Assembly (NCBI GenBank): GCA_937897245.1 | Contig: CALCBO010000128.1 | Location: 1-8,275, forward strand | DNA: 8,275 bases | Direction: 5' to 3' | DNA from: an uncultured Caryophanales bacterium | Lineage (GTDB): Bacteria; Bacillota_I; Bacilli_A; RF39; UBA660 | Translations under genes and position numbers: made by a program | The notes under the pieces: model-generated | Told to the model about the DNA's origin: nothing | Database searches by the model: none | What the model saw: only the letters and a program-made list of their open reading frames with translations | Shown: positions 1 through 4,905 of the stretch, one piece after another | Layout: every line of letters begins with the position of its first letter | How positions within the stretch are numbered: position 1 is the first letter of the stretch

Positions 1-28
1 TATCATTATTGTATACTAAAATTAACAT
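1..28 (-). CDS. Possible start of a next gene, cut by the left edge
   Basis: An ATG on the minus strand opens a frame that stays open to the window edge (nine visible codons, MLILVYNND). A GAGGTG ribosome-binding sequence at 33-38 sits just upstream, with about six bases between GAGG and the ATG, similar to the other genes here. A plausible promoter lies upstream at 44-73. Nine codons are far too few to identify a product, and the call rests on the start-site context and on the gene-free stretch that precedes it. It could be a chance ATG. Confidence 0.35.
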
Positions 29-191
29 AATACACCTCTATAAAGTATATGAAATGATTATAAAAAAAGTTAACATAATATAAAAATATATCTAAAACAA
101 AAATTTAAAAACTTTAAAAGTAACAATAATAATAATAAATATTGATACCTAAAATAGTAATAAATATTTTTAAATATTTAAAAAAGTATTA
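29..191. other. AT-rich intergenic region with a short direct repeat and an AT palindrome
   Basis: This stretch between the 269-residue gene and the putative next gene is nearly all A and T. The 11-base word TTAACATAATA occurs at 22-32 and again at 70-80 (48 bases apart). An all-AT palindrome at 167-184, centred on TTTAAATATTTAAA, lies just downstream of the stop at 192-194. It has no GC in the stem, so it is a poor rho-independent terminator. No RNA gene or further ORF is recognisable. Confidence 0.5.
44..73 (-). promoter_or_regulatory. Candidate promoter for the gene leaving the left edge
   Basis: On the minus strand a TTAACT box (68-73) and a TATACT box (44-49) are separated by 18 bases, each with one or two mismatches to the sigma-70/SigA consensus. 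The start site would fall next to the GAGGTG ribosome site at 33-38, giving a very short leader, as also inferred for other promoters in this window. The surrounding DNA is so AT-rich that chance matches are expected, so this is tentative. Confidence 0.3.
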
Positions 192-1001
192 TTATTTAAC
201 TTTGTCAATTTTTTTGCACCCAAGTTTATTTATCATAAAATTGTCTAACTTTGAAGCTCTTGTTTTATGAGTTGTTTCTTTGTTTTCGTTCTTTTTTTTA
301 TTAAATATTTGAAGAATGCCTGTAATAATAAATGCAAAAAGTAAAACCCACCAAAAAAATATGAAACCAAAGATGATTCTAAATGTATCCATAACTTTTT
401 GTTTTCTAGTGTATGGTTTTCTTGATTGATTTCCTTTATCATCAGGATTAACAACAATTTTTCCTGTAATTTTTGTTGTTTCATTTTCTTCGTTAATGTT
501 AGCAACGTACCAAAGGCCTCCTGAATGATTACTTTCAACAGGCACAAAAAACATATCATCGTTGATAATACGAAGTAAATCATTTTTAAAAGATTGTTTT
601 TTAAGATTGTTTAATAGATGGTTTTTATTATATGGATAAATATATTCAAAAACTTCAGTTAAGCTAGATAGATATTTGTTTTCAACTATTAAATCATAAA
701 TTTTGTAGTTTGTTTCTAATTCTAGTTTTATTACTTCGTGAACTTTAGTATAAAAATTTACGAACTTTTTATTTGAAATATCTTTATATTCTTCTTCTAT
801 GTTTATTTTGTTTTTCCAACCATTAATTTCTATATAAACTTGAGGAATATAATCATTTGCATCTAATCTATAATATTCTAAAACTATTTCACCATAAAAA
901 TTTCTATAACAACTTCTTTTATTTGTAATAGAATCTAATCCATATTCAAAACCATATTCTTCTAGAAATTTCAATGCTGATTTAAAGTCTTTGTATTTCA
1001 T
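192..1001 (-). CDS. Unrecognised 269-residue protein with one C-terminal membrane segment
   Basis: I do not recognise a family. The first ~200 residues look soluble: a charged, tyrosine- and asparagine-rich domain with an aromatic-rich patch around residues 150-165 (FFVPVESNHSGGLWYVANI). Residues about 207-233 form a single hydrophobic span (IIFGFIFFWWVLLFAFIITG) flanked by basic residues (RKPYTRKQK before, NKKKNENK after), followed by a ~35-residue basic tail. No signal peptide is visible, so this is probably a tail-anchored-like or single-pass protein. The start at MKYKDF is chosen because GAGG at 1010-1013 is spaced 8 bases from it; an upstream in-frame start would lie in the promoter. It follows the third methyltransferase by 32 bases but has its own extended -10 promoter, so it may be expressed apart from the R-M operon. 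Role unknown; a membrane-linked defence accessory is only a guess. Confidence 0.8.
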   Translation of the reverse strand: MKYKDFKSALKFLEEYGFEYGLDSITNKRSCYRNFYGEIVLEYYRLDANDYIPQVYIEINGWKNKINIEEEYKDISNKKFVNFYTKVHEVIKLELETNYKIYDLIVENKYLSSLTEVFEYIYPYNKNHLLNNLKKQSFKNDLLRIINDDMFFVPVESNHSGGLWYVANINEENETTKITGKIVVNPDDKGNQSRKPYTRKQKVMDTFRIIFGFIFFWWVLLFAFIITGILQIFNKKKNENKETTHKTRASKLDNFMINKLGCKKIDKVK

Positions 1002-1028
1002 TATAATATCCTCAAAGATATTATAGCA
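1002..1028 (-). promoter_or_regulatory. Extended -10 promoter with a perfect 9-bp inverted repeat around the ribosome site
   Basis: On the minus strand TGCTATAAT (1020-1028) is a perfect extended -10 element; no good -35 is seen. The TATAAT begins a perfect inverted repeat: TATAATATC (1017-1025), loop TTTGAG, GATATTATA (1002-1010), ending directly at the ATG of the 269-residue gene. The ribosome site GAGG (1010-1013) sits in the loop and the first base of the downstream arm. The repeat could be a DNA operator over the start region or an RNA hairpin near the ribosome site. Confidence 0.5.
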
Positions 1029-1033
1029 TACTA

Positions 1034-1750
1034 TTAACAAGTATTGCTTATTCTATTTTTGGATAATATGTAATATTCTTTTTCTTTTTCAATACCAATA
1101 AATTTTCTTTTAAGTTTTTTAGCAACTGTACCTGTTGTTCCACTACCCATGAAAGGGTCAAGAACTATATCGTTTTCATTAGTGCAAGATAATATTATTC
1201 TTTCGAGCAAACATTCGGGTTTTTGTGTTGGGTGATAACCAAATTTTTTTTCATTCATTTGAACTGCTGGTAGATTCCATACATCATGCATTTCATCATT
1301 ATTAACTTCATACATCTTTTGATAATTAAAATAGCTATGTTTACCTTTGCTAGCCCATATTATAAATTCATAAGAAAATTTGAATTTATTTTTGTAGATT
1401 AGTGGTGGTGGATCTACTTTGTGCCAAATAATTATATTAATAATTTTATAACCAATTTTTTTCATTATTCTTTGAACATCAAAAATATTATGTTGTGTGC
1501 CACTTACCCATATTGTAGATCCTTGTTTTAATAATCTATAACATTCTGTGAGCCATTCAGTAGTAAATGCCTCAACACTTTCATAATTTTTTGCCTTATC
1601 CCATTCGCCTTTATTTACTGAAACCACTTTACCACTATGGATTGATAATCCATCATTAGATAAAAAATATGGAGGGTCAGCAAATATCATGTCTACCTTT
1701 CCACTAGGAAATGTTTTCATAACTTTTATACAGTCATCATTGTATAACAA
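1034..1750 (-). CDS. Third DNA methyltransferase, beta-class, DpnA-like (probable adenine-N6)
   Basis: A 238-residue SAM-dependent DNA methyltransferase with the beta-class motif order: catalytic DPPY first (residues 25-28, in ADPPYFLS) and the SAM-binding DPFMGSGTTG last (198-207), with HPTQKP (173-178) between. DPPY indicates amino methylation, adenine-N6 most likely. It is clearly paralogous to the DpnA-like protein encoded at 2718-3500: shared blocks include ADPPYFLS, HSGK-VSVNK, NEKKFG-HPTQKP and LLERIILS. It differs in the middle (residues ~108-135, HKVDPPPLIYKNKFKFSYEF), where target recognition probably lies, so its site may not be GATC. It starts with TTG, supported by GAGGTGA (1757-1763) six bases upstream; no in-frame ATG is better placed. 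It follows the endonuclease gene by 66 bases, whereas the classical DpnII operon has only two methyltransferases. Its specificity cannot be read from sequence. Confidence 0.93.
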   Translation of the reverse strand: MLYNDDCIKVMKTFPSGKVDMIFADPPYFLSNDGLSIHSGKVVSVNKGEWDKAKNYESVEAFTTEWLTECYRLLKQGSTIWVSGTQHNIFDVQRIMKKIGYKIINIIIWHKVDPPPLIYKNKFKFSYEFIIWASKGKHSYFNYQKMYEVNNDEMHDVWNLPAVQMNEKKFGYHPTQKPECLLERIILSCTNENDIVLDPFMGSGTTGTVAKKLKRKFIGIEKEKEYYILSKNRISNTC

Positions 1751-1752
1751 AA

Positions 1753-1783
1753 AAAATCACCTCAATACTATGATAGTGATTTT
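1753..1783 (-). promoter_or_regulatory. Hairpin followed by T-run overlapping the ribosome site of the third methyltransferase
   Basis: On the minus strand AAAATCAC (1776-1783) and GTGATTTT (1753-1760) form a perfect 8-bp inverted repeat with a 15-base loop. The downstream arm contains the GTGA part of the GAGGTGA ribosome site and runs into eight consecutive T's that lead to the TTG start. It therefore resembles both a weak intrinsic terminator after the endonuclease gene and a structure that hides the ribosome site. Either would lower expression of the third methyltransferase. The stem has only two G-C pairs. Confidence 0.4.
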
Positions 1784-1816
1784 CTTATATTATTACTGAA
1801 AATTTCTTGTGAAATA

Positions 1817-2689
1817 TTAAACAGACACCTTATTTAATAGTAAATGAAGAATATTGTTTTCTAAATCATTAATATTAAAAATTGTATCTAAGTTATCAAA
1901 CGTTTCTTCTAAATTATGTTTAGCAGTATTCCATCCAATACCGTCTGTAAACCAAACAAAAGTAAAGTTTTCGATTTCTTTTGATTCAATAGCTAAGTTT
2001 TTATAACTTCTTGCAGTTTCATTTAATTTTGAACCACTGCTACCATAAAAATTACATTCGCACGCATAAACATGACCATTTACATATAAAACAAAGTCGA
2101 ATCTTTTTTCTGTTTTTCCGTTATTACTGATTGCTGATAAATTAATATTGAATTTTTCTTCAACTTCAGATTTCCACATTTCCTTAAAGTAAGATTTCCC
2201 TTTAACTAATCCAGCCTTAACTAAATAAGATTCAACTAAATCTTCCATAACATGGCCAGTTCGGTTTTTTCTGCCATTTGTGTCCATTCCAACTTCAACA
2301 CCCATGACATAATCAACCAAATTATTAATGATGTGGTTTTCTAATAATTCAAATAATCCTGTTTTTCTCATAAATGTAACATATTCATCTATGTGATATT
2401 TTCGTTTATTAAAGTTGAAAATAAACTCTCCACCAATAGCATCAATCTTAATTTCAGTTTCTCTTTTAGCTAATAAAATTGGTATTACTTTTAATACTTT
2501 AGGATAATCGATTAATAGTTGTTTAAATTCATTTTCAATATTTTTTGAACCGATTAATGAGTTCAAAATGTTTAATTCAATTTTAATTGAATCTACATTT
2601 TCATATACCTTTTCAAAGTCTGTATAGTAAGTCCATGTTGCTATACTATCTTTCATTGTTGAAAGCCATTTGTTAAAATCACGAGCCAT
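1817..2689 (-). CDS. dpnB: DpnII-family type II restriction endonuclease (expected site GATC)
   Basis: This 290-residue protein matches the DpnII/MboI endonuclease family in length (DpnII is about 288 residues) and in recognisable blocks: DTNGRKNRTGHVMEDLVE (136-153), RFDFVLYVNGHVYACECNFY (196-215, given here as landmarks), GSKLNETARSYK (219-230) and WFTDGIGWNTAKHNLEE (246-262). The candidate catalytic set is a PD-(D/E)xK variant: E149, D198, E211 and N213 (ExN in place of ExK), with K221 downstream. The family cuts unmethylated GATC before the G. The start is fixed by GGAGG (2697-2701), seven bases from the ATG. It lies 28 bases after the DpnA-like gene, in the classical M-M-R order, so methylation capacity is made first. 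The start region carries a 9-bp inverted repeat with the ribosome site in the loop. The gene appears intact. GATC specificity is inferred from family and neighbours. Confidence 0.93.
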   Translation of the reverse strand: MARDFNKWLSTMKDSIATWTYYTDFEKVYENVDSIKIELNILNSLIGSKNIENEFKQLLIDYPKVLKVIPILLAKRETEIKIDAIGGEFIFNFNKRKYHIDEYVTFMRKTGLFELLENHIINNLVDYVMGVEVGMDTNGRKNRTGHVMEDLVESYLVKAGLVKGKSYFKEMWKSEVEEKFNINLSAISNNGKTEKRFDFVLYVNGHVYACECNFYGSSGSKLNETARSYKNLAIESKEIENFTFVWFTDGIGWNTAKHNLEETFDNLDTIFNINDLENNILHLLLNKVSV

Positions 2690-2714
2690 AATAATACCTC
2701 CATATATTATTATA
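2688..2714 (-). promoter_or_regulatory. 9-bp inverted repeat with the endonuclease ribosome site in its loop
   Basis: On the minus strand ATAATAATA (2705-2713), loop TATGGAGG, TATTATTAT (2688-2696) form a perfect repeat; the downstream arm runs into the first two bases of the ATG of the endonuclease gene, and GGAGG is in the loop and next to the stem. A TATAAT (2709-2714) overlaps the upstream arm but has no convincing -35 or TG extension, so an internal promoter is doubtful. The arms are all A/T, so RNA stability would be low and chance cannot be excluded. Confidence 0.35.
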
Positions 2715-2717
2715 CAA

Positions 2718-3500
2718 TTATTTTTGATTATTTTCCTCTAATCTTTTAATTGTTAATTCACAATAATTTATATCTTGTTCAATTCCTATGTATTTTCTGT
2801 TAAACATTGATGCAACAATTCCAGTTGTTCCACTACCATTAAATGGGTCTAATATCAAATCATTTTCTTTAGTTGACGATAGAATTATTCTTTCAAGTAA
2901 TGATATAGGTTTTTGAGTTGGATGTTTACCAAACTTTTTTTCGTTTTTCTTTGGTAATGGTAAAAGCCATACATCTTTCATTTGTTTGTTATCATTAATT
3001 TCTTTCATTAATGGATAATTAAAATAATGTTTTCCTTTTTTCTTTGGCGTAAGTTGCTTTCTAGCCCATAATATTGTTTCAGTTGAGTTTGTAAAACATC
3101 TACAAGCTAGATTTGGTGCTGGATTTGGTTTTTGCCAAGTTATATTATTTATAATTGAAAACCCTTCTAGTTCAAGAGCAACGCCAATTGAATAAATATT
3201 GTGGAAAGTGCCACTAATCCAAATTGTTCCATCATCTTTTAATACTTTTCTGCATAATCTTATCCACTTGCGATTATACTCTAGTTTTTCTTTACTAGAT
3301 AGAGATTTATCCCAATCTGCTTTATTTACTGATACTTGTTTTCCAGAATGACATGAAACACCACCACTTGATAGAAAATAAGGAGGGTCTGCAAATATCA
3401 TATCAATTGATTTTTCTTCAATCTTATTAAGTGTTTTAAAACAATCTCCATTAATCAAGGTAAAATTATCAGCATTATAATAAATATTATTCTTTTTCAT
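2718..3500 (-). CDS. dpnA: DpnA-like beta-class adenine-N6 DNA methyltransferase (expected GATC)
   Basis: A 260-residue methyltransferase with beta-class order: DPPY (38-41, in ADPPYFLSSGG), then KHPTQKP (192-198), then SAM-binding DPFNGSGTTG (218-227). Blocks such as NRKWIRL-R-VLK, WISGT-HNIYSIG-ALE-EGF, NNITWQK-NPAPNL and STETILWARK are typical of DpnA (M2.DpnII), which methylates adenine in GATC and, in Streptococcus pneumoniae, also acts on single-stranded DNA to protect incoming DNA. Start choice: MKKNNIYY is used because AAAGG, overlapping the stop of the preceding gene, is 11 bases upstream; a longer in-frame reading would overlap the 90-residue gene. Only 14 bases separate it from that gene, suggesting translational coupling. 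It is co-transcribed between the 90-residue gene and the endonuclease gene. The single-strand activity here is inferred from the family only. Confidence 0.93.
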   Translation of the reverse strand: MKKNNIYYNADNFTLINGDCFKTLNKIEEKSIDMIFADPPYFLSSGGVSCHSGKQVSVNKADWDKSLSSKEKLEYNRKWIRLCRKVLKDDGTIWISGTFHNIYSIGVALELEGFSIINNITWQKPNPAPNLACRCFTNSTETILWARKQLTPKKKGKHYFNYPLMKEINDNKQMKDVWLLPLPKKNEKKFGKHPTQKPISLLERIILSSTKENDLILDPFNGSGTTGIVASMFNRKYIGIEQDINYCELTIKRLEENNQK

Positions 3501-3514
3501 TTTGATGATTACCT

Positions 3515-3787
3515 TTATTTTTTTAAATCCATGATTTTTTGAAAAGCTACTGCAAACAAGAATTGCCAAATATACTTGATTCTTTCTTCTTTTGGATATT
3601 TATTAATAGGATTATATGCATCATAAATCTCAAATTCTTTTTCATATTTATTTTTAATTTCTTCGATGAATGAATTGGCATCAATATCGTTATTAATATT
3701 TAAAGCATAATTCATCTCATTGAAAACATCAATTATCTCTTTAGGGGCTTCGATGTTTTTTAATGAGTTAGTATCTATATAATACAT
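3515..3787 (-). CDS. Unrecognised 90-residue protein inside the DpnII-type operon
   Basis: A small protein with no family I can name. It is mixed charged and aromatic, predicted largely helical, with an acidic middle (residues ~30-52) and a hydrophobic C-terminal helix (IKYIWQFLFAVAFQKIMDLKK, 70-90, where the last six residues are polar). No helix-turn-helix, metal site or signal peptide is visible, so it is not an obvious C-protein-type controller. Translation is well supported: GGAGG (3796-3800) overlaps the TAG stop of the XRE-DpnM gene and lies 8 bases from the ATG, and its own stop overlaps the AAAGG of the DpnA-like gene. It is therefore tightly embedded between the two GATC methyltransferases. 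The classical dpnM-dpnA-dpnB operon has no gene here. A methyltransferase partner or a restriction modulator is possible but unproven. Confidence 0.8.
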   Translation of the reverse strand: MYYIDTNSLKNIEAPKEIIDVFNEMNYALNINNDIDANSFIEEIKNKYEKEFEIYDAYNPINKYPKEERIKYIWQFLFAVAFQKIMDLKK

Positions 3788-3799
3788 ATTTAATACCTC

Positions 3800-4843
3800 C
3801 TAGTAATTTGTGATAATTACTTCTTCAACAGGTCCACGGCCATCAGATTTAGAGTTAATCATTCTCTTTGCATTGATTACATGAATGTTGAAATCTTTAT
3901 ATAATTCATTAATATATTTAGTGTTATGGTTACTTAACATTACATAAACACCTTTATCTGATAATTCTTTGTACACTCTTGCAAGTCTAGCTTGTTCTTC
4001 TTTTCCAAATGAATCTTTTGAATATGATGTAAATGAGTTCTTTTCATCCCATGTGTCATATGGTGGATCAAAGTATACAAAGTCACCAGCTTTAGCTTTT
4101 TTAACTGCTTCTTCAAAATCACAGTTTGATGTATTAATTGTATTATGAGAAAAATAGTTTCTTAAGGAATTCATGTTATCTCTGTCATAAGCAACAACTT
4201 TTTCTTTTTTTGCTGAAGGAACATTAAAGTATCCTTTAGAATTAACTCTATACAATCCATTAAAACATGATTTATTTAAATAAATCATTCTTGCAGCTCT
4301 TTCGTAAATTGGTAGCCCATTAAAAGAGTCTAGTTGGTCCAAAGCTCTAATATTATAATAGTAATCTTCAGAATGATTATTTTCATGTTCATGTAATTTC
4401 ATTACTAATAAATTAAATAATTCATTGTCTGATAAGCATTTATAAGCTAGCATTAATTCTGTATTTGAGTCATTGATAAATGCTCTTTTAGGGGCAATAT
4501 TAAAAAATAGTGCACCACCACCAACAAAAGGTTCAAAGTAATTATTATAGTTAATAGGCATAAAAGATTTAATCTTTTCAAGAATTTGAGTTTTACCTCC
4601 AGCCCATTTTACAAAAGGATGTAATTTTTCTTCAATAGTAATATTCATTAATGTACTGATTGGTACATCCAATGCTTTACTAATCTTTTCAATTGTTTCT
4701 AATGTTACATTAACTTTACCTTTTTCAATTTTAGATATTTGAGCTCTTTCAATTCCTGACTTTTTAGAAAGTTCTACTTGAGATACAAGTAAACCATTTC
4801 TAAGCTCTTTAACTCTATTTCCAAATACTGTTTGAATCATCAT
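3800..4843 (-). CDS. dpnM: XRE helix-turn-helix fused to DpnM/Dam-class GATC adenine-N6 methyltransferase
   Basis: A 347-residue two-domain protein. Residues ~8-64 are an XRE/Cro-type helix-turn-helix (RVKELRNGLLVSQVELSKK, then GIERAQISKIEKGKVNVTL and ETIEKISKALDVPISTL). Residues ~75-347 are a D12-class (alpha) adenine methyltransferase: SAM-binding PFVKWAGGKTQIL (76-88) and FEPFVGGGALFFN (103-115), LNKSCFNGLYRVNSKGYFN (189-207), catalytic DPPY (259-262) and C-terminal RGPVEEVIITNY. DpnM (M1.DpnII) alone is about 284 residues, so the extra length equals the added HTH. The family methylates adenine in double-stranded GATC. The gene starts the R-M operon just downstream of an extended -10 promoter crossed by a 13-bp inverted repeat, which suggests the HTH represses its own promoter. 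GGTGATG upstream of the ATG is the ribosome site; a second ATG follows the first. Repression is inferred. Confidence 0.95.
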   Translation of the reverse strand: MMIQTVFGNRVKELRNGLLVSQVELSKKSGIERAQISKIEKGKVNVTLETIEKISKALDVPISTLMNITIEEKLHPFVKWAGGKTQILEKIKSFMPINYNNYFEPFVGGGALFFNIAPKRAFINDSNTELMLAYKCLSDNELFNLLVMKLHEHENNHSEDYYYNIRALDQLDSFNGLPIYERAARMIYLNKSCFNGLYRVNSKGYFNVPSAKKEKVVAYDRDNMNSLRNYFSHNTINTSNCDFEEAVKKAKAGDFVYFDPPYDTWDEKNSFTSYSKDSFGKEEQARLARVYKELSDKGVYVMLSNHNTKYINELYKDFNIHVINAKRMINSKSDGRGPVEEVIITNY

Positions 4844-4860
4844 ATTTCATCACCAAAACT

Positions 4861-4890
4861 ATTATAACATAAAAATGTGTGTTGTGGCAC
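4861..4890 (-). promoter_or_regulatory. Probable main promoter of the R-M operon
   Basis: On the minus strand a perfect extended -10, TGTTATAAT (TATAAT at 4861-4866, TG at 4868-4869), lies 17 bases upstream of the XRE-DpnM ATG. A weak -35 (GTGCCA, 4885-4890, four of six matches) is about 18 bases further up. The leader would be only about ten bases and begins at or near the GGTGATG ribosome site. The -35 and spacer coincide with the inverted repeat at 4869-4900, so a protein bound there would block polymerase. Confidence 0.6.
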
Positions 4891-4900
4891 ACATTTTTAT
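4869..4900. repeat. Perfect 13-bp inverted repeat: candidate XRE operator and bidirectional terminator
   Basis: ATAAAAATGTGTG (4869-4881), loop TTGTGG, and CACACATTTTTAT (4888-4900) are exact reverse complements. The repeat lies just after the stop of the phosphoesterase-NTPase gene (4906-4908) and over the -35/spacer of the R-M operon promoter. As RNA it gives a hairpin with a GTGTG/CACAC top and a run of U on either strand, so it can serve as a rho-independent terminator for the upstream gene. As DNA its dyad symmetry and position suit an operator for the XRE domain of the adjacent methyltransferase. Both roles may coexist. Confidence 0.7.
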
Positions 4901-4905
4901 AAAAA

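Noticed and set aside
22..80. Direct repeat TTAACATAATA as part of a CRISPR or iteron array
   Set aside because: Only two copies, 11 bases long, 48 bases apart, in AT-rich DNA, with no further units.
167..184. AT palindrome after the 269-residue gene as a terminator
   Set aside because: The stem has no G or C, and the surrounding DNA is almost pure A/T, so such palindromes are expected by chance.
245..583. A 112-residue minus-strand frame inside the 269-residue gene
   Set aside because: It overlaps in another frame a gene with a good start and promoter, has low-complexity composition and no supported start.
1801..1816. Short hairpin ATTTC/GAAAT just after the endonuclease stop as a terminator
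   Set aside because: Only five base pairs with one G-C pair and no clean T-run directly after it on the minus strand.
2705..2737. TATAAT upstream of the endonuclease gene as an independent promoter
   Set aside because: No -35 at any reasonable spacing and no TG extension; the hexamer is likely by chance in the AT-rich repeat, so I keep the gene in the main operon.
3501..3569. An N-terminal extension of the DpnA-like protein starting at 3569
   Set aside because: It would overlap the 90-residue gene, shows no family similarity, and the ATG at 3500 has a placed AAAGG and matches the family's usual start.
3940..4122. A 60-residue minus-strand frame inside the XRE-DpnM gene
   Set aside because: It is an out-of-frame shadow of the conserved DPPY region of the methyltransferase, rich in Lys and His, without a ribosome site.
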